From positions 62,001-126,000 of the forward strand of contig NW_006920426.1 of the NCBI RefSeq assembly GCF_000344685.1: a DNA stretch of 64,000 nt, in the 5' to 3' direction. This DNA comes from Gloeophyllum trabeum ATCC 11539. Taxonomy: Eukaryota; Basidiomycota; Agaricomycetes; Gloeophyllales; Gloeophyllaceae. The translations under genes were made by a program, and so were the position numbers. The notes below the pieces were generated by a model, which saw only the letters and a list, made by a program, of their open reading frames with translations, made no database searches and was not told the DNA's origin. Of this stretch, positions 10,074 to 20,290 are shown piece after piece; positions within the stretch are counted from its first letter, which is position 1, and each line of letters starts with the position of its first letter.

Positions 10074-11628
10074 CTAGAGTTTACCTTCAGGACCCTTCAG
10101 ATCCTCCGTACCATCTTTCTCTTCCTCGGCTTCTGGCTCTGAGCCGGTAGTCACCTCAGGCTTTACATCCCCCTTATCCGAGACAGCGAGCGACTCTCCA
10201 ATCTCCTTCGCCAACTCGTCCACCTCCCGCGGCAACTCCTCCTCCTCACTCCTCAATTTCCTGATCCTAGCCTCCTCCTCCTTTGTCTTCTTCTCCTCTA
10301 ACTCCGCCGCCTTCAACTCCTTCTGCGCTTCCTCTTTCTCCGCATCCGTCCTCGCCTGACTCACCTTCTCCTCCGCCTCCTTCTCCTTAACCTCCGTCTT
10401 AGCCACATCCTCCTGCAACCGCTCCAGTGTATACTTCGTCTTCTCCCATTCCCTCTCCAGCTCCTTGTCCCAGCCAAGCAACCGACAAAGCTCGCGCACG
10501 CCGTCGTCGCATTTCCCGAGGTACACGACGTCGTTCGGGCGGCTGCCAAAATCGCCGACATGCTCGAGGTTGATGAGCAGCCGCGGGCAATCCTCCGGGA
10601 CCAGGTCCACGAGCGAGGCGAAGGGGTGGACCACCAGCGACGTCCCCATCACAATCAGCAGGTCCGCAGATTGGAGCAGTGGGATCGAACGGTGGAATAG
10701 TGGCGGAAGCTAGCGAAGCTCGTCAGCATTATCCCAATCATCACCCAAGTGCATACCGATTCCCCGAAGAACACGATATCCGGCTTCACCAGCCCGCCGC
10801 ACTTCTCGCACCTCGCAACCTCCTCCTTGTACAGCTTGTCCTTCAGCTTCTGCGCGTCGTACGGGCGTTTGCAGTCTATGCACCGCTGCGACGCGTAGCT
10901 CCCGTGCGCTTCGACGAGCTTATCGTCGGGGACGCCCGCGCGCCGTTCTAGGGTGTCGATGTTCTGCGTGAAGCATTTCACGAGCTTCTTGTGGTTGTCG
11001 AGGACCTTGATGAAAGAGTGCGCGGGAGTCGGGCGGAAGTTGCCTGGATACAGCTCTTTCGCTAGCATGTAGACTGCACAAGGAGGTATGAGGAGGGCTG
11101 TGCAGACACCTATCATGTACGCTACGTACATGGCTTGGGATTCCTGCGGAAGAAGTTGATCTCGAAGACAGCCTCAGGGTAGGGGAGGTTGAGTCTGGCA
11201 AGGTTGGCCTGGAACAATATATATGAGTTGCCCGGTCCAGGTCTGATCCTAGGTAGGTTGCTTACATAGAGGCCTGCATGACGGTACGGCAGCAATGTTA
11301 GCTTGGTGCTTATCGCGAGGCTTCAAGGCTTCGCACCGGTGTCTGGGGATCTAAAGTCAGGTATTCCAGAGGAGGTGCTGATACCTGAGGCCCAACAGGT
11401 AAGACCCTTCGTCGCTGTACGTATGAGAATATCCAATCTACCTGCTCCGTTCTGCGAAAGCGCGTCACAAAGCTATAAGCACGAAAGGCGTGATAATCCA
11501 CAAACCATGATAAACACCCTCTTGCACTTGTCTGATTTCATATACTTCACGATCGAAGCTAGATCGCACGCCTCCAGCACGGTCGGCTTGCCCTCATACC
11601 TCTGGTTCCCTTTGAGAAAGCTGAACAT
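10074..11628 (-). CDS. HST2: Sir2-family NAD-dependent deacetylase, HST2/SIRT2 type, with acidic coiled-coil tail
   Basis: NAD-dependent protein deacetylase of the cytosolic HST2 class. Exon 1 (11506-11628) encodes MFSFLKGNQRYEGKPTVLEA through KRVFIM. A 10-base microexon (11442-11451) and the following exon complete NGAGISTSSGIPDFRSPDTG, the NAD-binding motif. Then come NLPYPEAVFEINFF, FTQNIDTLERRAG, the catalytic His in VEAHGSY, and the zinc-ribbon pairs CIDC and CEKC. GTSLVVHPFASL and LLINLEHVG follow. After the deacetylase domain there is an unusual Glu/Lys-rich tail of about 120 residues (LEREWEKTKYTLERLQEDV...) likely to form a coiled coil. Divergent from the small gene at 11904, so the roughly 275 bases between them are a shared promoter region. 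Confidence 0.92.
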
Positions 11629-11903
11629 AGCTAGACTTAGGCTATAAGGATTCGGCTTGAAGAGGCTGAAGAGGCGGTCGATAATTGACGGCAGGATGCA
11701 CGAATACAGTACGGCTGTGGACGAGGAGAGTGACGATCACAGTCGCAATGGCATAAGCTATAGCCTCCCGCAAATGCGATGACATAGCGTCTGCGAATAT
11801 AACTCATCGGGCTCCCGAAGCAAGTGGATGGTTTCGTAGTCACGGCAATCGCCGCAGTTAGCAGTAAAGGTTTTGAAGCGGCCTTCATACAAATCGGACA
11901 ACC

Positions 11904-12194
11904 ATGCATCCCTCAGCTCGCCGCCTGGTGCGCATTATACCGCGCTCAAGATTGCCGACGGTGGACCCTAATACGCCTTGGAAGAGCAAGGTCGAAATCA
12001 TCCCCTCGTTACCACCGACTACGAAAGCGGAAGACAAACCCACCCTCATGGACGCCTTGCAACGGCGGAAGGAGCAGGCAGGCGCCAGGTATCCGTCCAA
12101 TATCCGATTGGAGCCCCTGGTGAACAAGAGGGTCTTCAAGCCAGTTGCGAAAGAGCATCGAGCAGTGGTGAAAGACATGCTGAAGGAGCGGTGA
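11904..12194 (+). CDS. Small basic protein, possibly mitochondrial
   Basis: A single-exon frame of 96 residues, not recognised. The N-terminus MHPSARRLVRIIPRSRL is Arg-rich without acidic residues, like a mitochondrial targeting sequence. The rest (PTLMDALQRRKEQAGARYPS, then VNKRVFKPVAKEHRAVVKDM) is charged and has no membrane segment. Size and composition would suit a small mitochondrial ribosomal or assembly protein, but that is a guess. It ends TGA at 12192-12194 and is convergent with the alpha/beta hydrolase at 12356. Confidence 0.6.
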   Translation: MHPSARRLVRIIPRSRLPTVDPNTPWKSKVEIIPSLPPTTKAEDKPTLMDALQRRKEQAGARYPSNIRLEPLVNKRVFKPVAKEHRAVVKDMLKER

Positions 12195-12355
12195 CATGGC
12201 TGAGCACTCTACGTGCACTTCGGTAAGTTTCCAGGACTGTCAATAAGGGTACAATAATCAACGATTATCCTCCAGTGGTATATATATCATCAGTACATCT
12301 AATGTATCGTCTTTGTCCAGCCTATACGGCGCCCCGCCATGGACCTCTTCCCGCC

Positions 12356-13717
12356 CTAGAATCCACTCTGCGCCCTCTCCCTGCCTTCCTTGAACACCCT
12401 CTCCAGCAATGCATTGAACTTCTTCCGCTGCTGCGCATGAATCCCATGCCCCGTATGCTCGAACCTCACGAACTCCGCCTCTGGCATGCACTCCTTCAGC
12501 CGGTCACTGTGCCTCGTATCCACCAGATTATCTTCATCCCCCGTCACAATTATAACCTTGGGTATACTTTTGGAGATAGAGGCGAGGCGCTCGGGGGAGA
12601 CGTGGTGGGTGATGCCTGCGAGCATCTGGGATAAGGCACCGGTCATGGTTTGGGGACGGGTGACGAGCATGCGTTCGGCGTACAGCTGTGAAAATAATCG
12701 GCAATGCGTCAGTTCTTGTCATATATTCAGAATACGTGCGGCGAACCTCTGTCTGAACCTCTCTGTTTGTCCGGCCAAGTGGGTCGTCCTCGTCTTTTTC
12801 ATCAAGCCACTTGATGGGGTAGACCATCTCCAGGACTATGGGTATCTTCTTTGCCGGGTCAGTTATAAATGTTGCTCTGCCAGGAAGACCTGGGTTAGAT
12901 AACATATAGTTCGGCCAAACACGCATACCTCGTCAACCCACTCAAACCTTTCCACTTCAACTAGTTAGGAAATCCTCCTTACGAAGGATACGGCGAAAAC
13001 GCTCACCGACGGTAAATTGGCAAAGGGCCGCCACCCGCCTGGCGTTGTCACAGCCAGCGTCAGCGATACGATCCGTTCGGGGATCCTCGTCGCCAATTCT
13101 AGTAGGGTGGGGTGACACAACCTGTCAGCTGAAGCTCCCTTTCTCTCGCGCGGCGGGGAAGGCGCACCTTGCGAGATCATCCCGCCCAACGAGATCCCGA
13201 CGACGTGCACGCTTCTCTTCTCAGTCCATCCTATATAATCTAGGAGCACAATTGCGTCCTCTGCCATCTGGCTCGTCCTGTAACGCGGTCGTGAATGTCG
13301 CGTGACATTACTACATGAGACGAATGGGATACATACGAATACGGCCCTCGAGGCACACCACTGTTCCCGACCCCCCGATTATCGAACACGAGCACAGAGT
13401 ACTCCGGCTGCCTCCCAAAGTACTCGACCTGGGGCGCCCACGCGAAGCTCGTGCTATTCAGCCTACATCCCACCCGTTCACCCCTGAGTCCTCTGTGCGC
13501 AGATACAGACTGAACTGCGAACGTACCCCATGATAAATACAATCTTCTCCGGCCCACTCCCATGCACTTCAAAGTACAACGAATGGCTCTCCAGCGGGTC
13601 CTCGCCCTGTTTCCGAATCTCGGTGACCGGGCAGAGGCCCTTGCGCGTGCATGTCTTCGGGTCGAAGAGCGTTTTCAAGTCCTCTGGGACAGTGTCGGTT
13701 GTTGAAGTCGAAGTCAT
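12356..13717 (-). CDS. Alpha/beta hydrolase fold-1 protein, tandem copy 1
   Basis: Start MTSTSTTDTVPEDLKTLFD (13717). The N-terminal domain contains GLCPVTEIRKQ and LYFEVHGSGPEKIVFIMG. Next come SVLVFDNRGVGNSG (strand/loop before the nucleophile), the nucleophile elbow VVGISLGGMIS, RIVSLTLAVTTPGG, KVIIVTGDEDNLVD (acid) and HTGHGIHAQ (catalytic His). About six exons. Same family as the gene at 14203-15551, with matching exon borders and motif order, so the two arose by tandem duplication. Substrate unknown; an esterase or peroxidase-type alpha/beta hydrolase are both possible. No signal peptide. Confidence 0.85.
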
Positions 13718-14202
13718 TGCCGTCTTTATGAGGGGGCGACGCGAGTCGCAGTGACAGTTGCTGGTAAATTGGGACTGATCATAACACTGTCGCGACTCGC
13801 AATCGGTGCAGCCGGTAGGCGGAGCAATTAGGGGCTATTTCCCCGTGATTACAGTAATATTCAGGAAGCTTATGATTTCAGTCATATGCGAGCGGCCCAT
13901 CTCAAATTGTCTTCAAGTTTCAAGATCTACAGTCCGCAGGACGTGTATCGTCGACAATTATGCGTTCAACGGGAATGTTGCCGTGCAAGGGGAGTTTGTA
14001 AACCATCCATGGACGGGCTATTTATCCGACACACAAGAGTAAACGAGAAGAAAGCTAATTTGTCGAAGGGGAAATCGTACAAAGTCGTGACTTGGTCGTA
14101 ATCAGGTCGTAATACATATCTGGTTGTCTTAGTCTAAGACGTCTATATCAAGCCCGAGTTCTATAACTTATCCGTATACCACCCACCCACACCACCCCTT
14201 CC
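13718..14202. other. Intergenic, 485 bp
   Basis: Between the tandem hydrolases: promoter of copy 1 and 3' end of copy 2. Small open frames here are not conserved with the hydrolases, and nothing else was seen. Confidence 0.5.
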
Positions 14203-15551
14203 CTATTGCTTCGAATTCTCCAGCCTGCTCTTCCCATCCTCCCACGTCTTCTCTAGCAACTCGTTGAACTGGCGGACGTACTGCGCGTGCACGCCGTGCC
14301 CGGTACCCTTGAACCTGTAAAACTCTGCCTCGGGCATGCAGTCCTTTATGCGGTCGCTGTGCTTCGTCGAGACCATCATGTCCTCGTCGCCGGTGACGAT
14401 GAACACCTTTGGTATGCTCCGCGAGATATGGTGCAGGCGCTCGCAGGAGACGTAGTGCGTCAGCGCGGCGAGCATCTGCGACAGTGCGCCGCCAGGGGTC
14501 TGCTTGCGGGTGACCGCCATGCGACGTTTGTACAGCTGTCGAATATGGATGGTGAGTGCTTCAGAGTGCCAACGAGGTGCATGGTACCAACTCACTTCCG
14601 TCTGAACCTCGCGGTTCGTCCGGCCATCCGGGTCGCCCTCGACCTTTTCCTCTAACCACTTAGCAGGGAAGCCCATGGAAAGGATGTAGGGGATTCTCTT
14701 TTCCAAGTCAGGTTCGACTGTCACTCTGCAGCGCAGGAAGACATCTATCAGTACATGTCTGTGCCCGAATGATAAGCGTGACATACTTATACAACAGCTT
14801 CAAGGCTTCCCACTAGTCGCGATCGCTGATTAGTCCGTTGCTTGGGTTATGAGGAGTATGAGGCCCACTGATGGAAAGTTTGTGAACGGTCGCGTGCCTC
14901 CGGGTGTGGTCACCGCAAGCGACAAGGAGATGAAGCGCTCGGGAATCTTATACGCTAGCTCTGGAAGATCGTGGAGGTCAGCACGTACACAGAACGAGTG
15001 CCTGATGAACCACACCTTGCGAAATCATTCCACCTAGGGAACAGCCAACGAGGTGCACACTTCGCTCTTCTTTCCAGCCGACAAAGTCTAGCAGCACGAC
15101 TACATCCTCGGCCATTTGACTTGTCCTGTCAGTGGCGCATATTACAAACTTGATACACGGTACGGGGAGCTAGAGGAGGCAGGGACCCACGAGTACGGCC
15201 CTCTTGGGGAATCGCTGTTCCCAACCCCTCGGTTGTCGAACACCAGCACGGTGTACTTTGGCGACTTGCCAAAGTGATCGACCTGAGGAGACCAGGAAAA
15301 GCATGGGGTGTTCATCCTATCCCTGGCATGTTAGGTTTACCACTCGAAGACGTCGCGAGACCCACGAACCCCATGATAAACAAGACCTTCTCCGGGCCCT
15401 TCCCGTGAATCTCAAAGTACAACGAATGGCTCTCGAGCGGATCATGGTCCTGCTTCCGTATGTGCGTGACCGGGCACAGTCCTTTGCGCGTGCACGTGGC
15501 GGGATCGAACAGCGTCTTCAGGTGCGCGGGGACGTCGTCGAGAGAGACCAT
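14203..15551 (-). CDS. Alpha/beta hydrolase fold-1 protein, tandem copy 2
   Basis: Paralogue of the preceding hydrolase. Start MVSLDDVPAHLKTLFDPATC (15551), then GLCPVTHIRKQ and LYFEIHGKGPEKVLFIMGF. The nucleophile elbow is LVGCSLGGMIS, with Cys where copy 1 has Ile. RFISLSLAVTTPGG is followed by GALSQMLAALTHYVS, KVFIVTGDEDMMVS and GTGHGVHAQ. It ends SRLENSKQ then TAG. The two copies align along their whole length and differ mostly conservatively, so both look functional. Cellular location is probably cytosolic. Confidence 0.85.
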
Positions 15552-16358
15552 GGCGGCGTAAAGCAGAAGGGGGATTCACGGGCTAACGGGGAGCGCGGTC
15601 AGTACGCTGGGCGTCCAACTTAAGATACACAAGAGACTTACATACACCTTGTCTCGGGTTTCCCGTGACCGACAAGCCGAGCAGCTCGGGGCAATCAGAC
15701 AACGTGCAGCCAAATGCAGCGCAGGAATTCGCCTGCCTGGCGTTGTTTGCTCTTCGCATTTTGATATACCGTCAACGTCGCGGGAAGCAGCAGAAGCGAG
15801 GTCGACCGCGCAGGATGATCTTGGAATGATCGATGGCACTCATACGGCCGCGGGGGCAATACGTACGCGACGCCCTCGGGCCGCGGCGTTGCCTGTGATT
15901 TCAGCCTCAAACGCGTCGACGCACGCGTCTCATTAACGTCGGTGGCAACGACCGCACAAGGCGATGCGCATGACGCGTAGCACGGTGTCGTACATCGTTC
16001 GTACAGCGGGGGACATACATTACGAGCATACATACAGCACAAAAGATAACACATTACTGGGTCAGTATTACTACCGTAACATTGCATAACATTCGCGCGG
16101 TCAACCTCCACCGTCCTTATCTCCTCTCGACAGAAGTTGTATAGCTTTTCTGATCGTAGAACCGCAGCTTGGGCATGCTGGGCCCACCACGAGGGAGCTT
16201 GGCCAACCACCCTGTTCCATGATCCCACCAGAAACATGGGCCGGTAAACCTGAAAGCGCAAGCCAAAGTCCTGGAGTGAGAACCCAACTATAAGGACGAA
16301 TTAGTCACTGTTATGACCCGGGCGCCGGACTACTCACTAAGCTGGAGGACGAGCAGCT
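15552..16358. other. Interval with possible extra exon(s) downstream of ORC6
   Basis: On the minus strand a canonical intron (GTGAGT...TATAG, ending near 16290) leads into a gene-like stretch with GFSLQDFGLRFQVYRP, FLVGSWNRVVGQAPSWWAQH and EKLYNFCREEIRTVEVDRAN (about 16090-16290). It would extend ORC6 only if one base is missing near 16360. Its 3' end is not identifiable. The remainder of the interval shows nothing. Confidence 0.4.
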
Positions 16359-17848
16359 TCACGGGAACTGCGCTGGACGAAGCCGCGCAAACGGATGCCC
16401 GCGCGCGTCCACCATCCGTTGCTTGAACGCCTCCGCCATCTTCCACTCCCTCTCAATCTTGGGATCCCGCCGGTACCACTGTCTTCGATCGAGGAACGGG
16501 CAGCGGAACTGCCTGCTTCGCGATAAGCCCTTCTCCCGATCGTCTTGCTCTTCGTCAGAGGATCTTGGGCCATCTTCAACGACTTCACTGGCGGGGGTCT
16601 CCGGCTCTGGCTGGCTGAGCCGGCTGCTGCGACGTGGAGTAGCCGAACCCACTGCAGGAGGAACAGGCGTAGGTTGCTGAAGTGTTGTCTGCTCAGATAC
16701 GTCTTCTTGGATCCCAGTGAGGTTCAGGCCCGGTAATTTCGTGGGGGACGGCGCAGAGAGCGCGGAAGCTTCATCTTGCGAGGTCATTGATCCAGATGTA
16801 GGGGTAGCAGCGACCCTCCGTCTTTTCGAAGGTGTCTGAGGGAGTGTATCTGCCAGATCCGCGGTGTGCATAAAGGAAACTCTGCGCTTCGACGGGCTGG
16901 CATCTGGCTCTGCAACAGATGGAGTAGGCAGTGTACGTTTAAGAGCTGACTTTGAGGGTGACTTGCTGGTGGAAGCGGTAGCTGGAGATGGTTCTTTTGC
17001 AACCTGCTTCTTAGCGGAAGAGCCAGAGGGCTTGGGCGGTTTCGGCTTTGTCTGCTTTTTGGCAGAAGAGGATGCCGCTGTTGTCGTTTTAGCAGTATTC
17101 TTCTTGGCCTCTTCCCTGAGGCGGGCCACCTCTGCGGTAATACGGTCTCGAATAGACAAACAGACGTCGTCGATGGTCAGAAGGAGATCGTCGAATTCGT
17201 CGGGGTCAATGGCATGGGGTCTTGTAAGATGTGGTCGCTTTATCCGCACGAGCTGCAAGGGTTCGGTGTGAACACAGCTCAAGAAATGTAGACTTGCGGA
17301 ATATCATACGTACACCGAGCAACTGGCTCGTCCAATAGAACACTGCACACTTCACCAAGACATCATCAGGATGATTTTTCACTCGGACCTGTCCGCTCTG
17401 CAGCAGCAGTGCCTCCGCTTCCCTCAACCATGGAAGGACAAGATCTCCGCGCAGGACCTTGTGCGATGCCATGAGATCCTCATACTTGACCTCCTTCAGC
17501 CTAGCCTCCAGGTCGGACTCCGCCAAAACGATGCGAACGACATTGACGACGTTGGTGAAGATCTTGGGCGCAAGGCAGGAACTGTTGTGCGCAATCTTCT
17601 CGTTGACATCGCCGTTGTTGAGTCTGGAAAAGATCTTGAGCTATCACCCAACGCAGCACCGACGATACGCACTCTAAGGACGCGAGATACGCGCACACCG
17701 CAGGCAGACCAGGCGCGCCATCGCCCAATTCGTGTCCCGATCCTGGACCAGTTCTCGCTTTCGCCACATGGAGAAGGGCTCGCGCCCTAGAAAGAGTCTC
17801 TGGCTTGTTACATAGCCTGGTTAAGGTCAGATCGTCCGCTCGCGACAT
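16359..17848 (-). CDS. ORC6: Origin recognition complex subunit 6
   Basis: ORC6 is the TFIIB-like subunit of the replication origin recognition complex, acting in the nucleus. Exon 1 (17673-17848) encodes MSRADDLTLTRLCNKPETLS, RARALLHVAKARTG and LPAVCAYLASLE. A 49-base intron (17624-17672) joins in phase to LNNGDVNEKIAHNSSCLAPK, IFTNVVNVVR and KVLRGDLVLPWLREAEALLL, the second cyclin-like fold. VKCAVFYWTSQLLG joins LVRIKRPH after a GTACGT...TTGCAG intron. A long Ser/Lys/Pro-rich linker with likely phosphorylation sites (TPSKRRR, SPTKLPG) follows. The C-terminal helix QWYRRDPKIEREWKMAEAFK precedes the TGA. The frame may continue past this stop (see findings). Confidence 0.88.
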
Positions 17849-18125
17849 TACGTGTTGGGAGATGAGAGTCGCGAGGAAGATCGAATGTTGGTGACAATCT
17901 CGCGGCGAACCTTGTTACACCCGTGGAAGCGCGACGGTGTGGCTCTATTTGTGGCTGTGGCAACACTAACATCCGCCAGGTCCACTTCATCTTTCTGAAT
18001 CATGCTCAAGGAGACCTATTCAATGACTGGATTAATCTAACTAAATACCAAGACCAATAATAACGTGTCTCCAGTCACTCCGTCGCTGCAAAGTAGCTAG
18101 ACGGGTTCTCCGAGGCTGTACAAGA
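17849..18125. other. ORC6 promoter region / 3' end of glycosidase
   Basis: A short interval upstream of ORC6 on the minus strand. No TATA box and no ACGCGT box seen. Confidence 0.4.
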
Positions 18126-19773
18126 TTATATCTCGTGATGCATACGATTCTTGTGCATACGTTCCGCACGAGCAGATCGCTTGTTCTTCCCGGCAAGCCA
18201 GTCATTGCGACCGGCCTCCATCTCGAGTACGAAGGCCTGAGCCTCGGGAGAGTGCTTGCCCAACTGGTGGAAGTCGTACGGCAAGACTACAGGCGTGAGC
18301 CAGAAGTCCGACGTGAAGTGCTCAAACTTGGAGTCGGTGTTGGTCACACTAAATTAATCGTGTTTAAGTGGTGCCCACAAAGCATGTCAAAATGGGGGAG
18401 AGACGCACTTGAGGTTAGGGCCTAAGAGAGCAGCACGACTGCGCTCGGCATCGGCGATGTGAGTCTCAACACCCCAGACGGACGCGAGTCTGTACACTGA
18501 TGCCGCCAAGATGGTGGCACCAGCGGCGTCGTCGAAGTTGCCGGTCGCATTGGCGTCAGGGTAGTTCTTGAAGATACCGTTCAATTGCTGAACATAGCAA
18601 ATCCCTTATTAGAGGTCGCCGAGGGAAAATATTTTTAAAAAATGACGTACAAGGTGAGGGTATATGCCATCGTGAATCTCTGAGACCCAGTTTGCCAAAT
18701 CAGCCTGCTCGCTCTTGAGAGCATCAGCGTACTCGGAGTGCTGGATCGTAGCGAGGACGCGGAGCATTCCAGCGGCAGCCCAACCATTCCCTGCATCAAG
18801 CCAGTCAGTACGCTATAGTCCTATGGAAGTACTAAGGCTCGCGGGATTTCGCGTTCGTGAACTAGTGTAGCGGCCAAAGCCACCGGTAACTCAGACACTT
18901 ACCGGTAGTCCAGTGAAACTGGTCGTCCCAGTCTCCCAGAAGGATGTGTTTCCACATCCCACCCGCCTCGGGGTCCAGCAGATACTTGCGGTAAAGCCTG
19001 CACTGATCATAGGCCATCTTGAGGAGAGCTAGTCGATCTCACCGTTAACATGCGGTCTGAGGAAGAGCGGGTGCCACATACTCTGGTTGCCAGTGGTAAC
19101 ACCATAGTAAGCCAGGAACGGAGGGACCATGTACACAAAGTCGCTCCATAGCTGAACCTGCTCCGTGCGATGGGAAATAGCTCCATCGTCCGTCTTCGGC
19201 ACCTGGTCACCCAGCAAGAAATCGAGCTGATCCTTGGCAGCCCCGGCGTAGTCTTGGCCGCCGTATTTGCCATCTCCACCGTTCGGCCCAAGCGTCCAGT
19301 TAGCTACCAACACCGCAACACCGATACTAGCGGGGTCTCCTGCGGCGCCGTTCGCCACGAGCGGCTGGGGCCCGGTGATGCCGCCATTGGACACTGAACG
19401 ATTCGCAACGACATCATGAGCGATCTCAAGGACTTGGTCAAGGCCGGCAGGAAGTCCGTTTTTGAACTCTGAAGAGGGGACCGGCAGCTTGGTGTTCGAG
19501 AACACCGAGAAGGAAGGGGCGTGCAGTTCAGTCACGGCCTGCGCACGAGTCCCAAGTTCCCAGCTAAACGAAAATCAGTGTCATCAAAATCAAAGGCGGA
19601 CGCTCTGTGGCTCACGGGTCGTGAGCGCCGTCGGCCAGGTTAGCCTCGATTTTCGACAACTGCTCGTCAGTGAGGTGTCCCACTGCGATGGCGGGCGTAC
19701 CCAGCGATAAAAGGAAGGTGGATAGCCATATTAGGCAAGGAGCGTGTAATAAAGGAACGCGAGTAGAGACCAT
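18126..19773 (-). CDS. Secreted six-hairpin glycosidase (GH88/GH105-like)
   Basis: Start MVSTRVPLLHAPCLIWLSTF (19773) with a hydrophobic signal peptide ending near TPAIAVG. Then HLTDEQLSKIEANLADGAHD and WELGTRAQAVTELHAPSFSV. The diagnostic run is AISHRTEQVQLWSDFVYMVP followed by PFLAYYGV, as in unsaturated rhamnogalacturonyl/glucuronyl hydrolases with an (alpha/alpha)6 barrel. Later exons give GGMWKHILLGDWDDQFHWTTG-type sequence, NGWAAAGMLRVLATI, and a C-terminal exon ending MHKNRMHHEI. At least six exons. A role in plant cell-wall polysaccharide breakdown is inferred from the family; the linkage cleaved cannot be read from this sequence. Confidence 0.8.
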
Positions 19774-20290
19774 GTTTGAACCAATAAACTGTGAAGCATG
19801 CTCTCAGTCCGCGCGAACCTGCAGTCAACAGACAAGAACTTACAAGAGACAGGTCGTAGGCGTCCCGCTGCAGGAAACGTTACCGACTCAACGCCGTTCC
19901 CCCACTCTTTTATATATGTGTGCGAGGGATAACGTCTGCCCGACGACCGGTAGTGCACGCATCGTAAAAGCTTGGCTCTCGGCCACCGTCGAGCATATCG
20001 GCAAGCATACCAGCTACATAGCAGAGCGCGCAATGAATGCAACCCACTTCTAGCGTCGGAACACCGCCACTGCTAGGCAACCCTACCGCCATCAGCTCAC
20101 TCGCAGATCAAACCGAGACCGGATCCACCTCCGGTCACTGCCACTGGCAGGAGGATCAACACTTCGATACGAGGATAAGCCGAATCTACCGGCATTTGAT
20201 GCTGGGGGCATACCGAACGGGCAAAACGTTCACTAGATCATTATGCAAGTGCACATATACGGTGGCTGTAGGCCGTACCTACAAGGTGTG
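19774..20290. other. Intergenic, 517 bp, promoter of the glycosidase
   Basis: Contains the minus-strand TATA box listed separately. The right part is the 3' flank of the S28 peptidase. No coding frame supported. Confidence 0.5.
19907..19918 (-). promoter_or_regulatory. TATA box of the glycosidase gene
   Basis: Minus-strand CATATATAAAAG lies about 135 bases before the ATG at 19773, a normal spacing for a strongly expressed secreted enzyme gene. Confidence 0.6.

Noticed and set aside
12356..15551. Biosynthetic gene cluster around the tandem hydrolases
   Set aside because: No synthase, P450, transporter or regulator lies nearby; neighbours are housekeeping genes.
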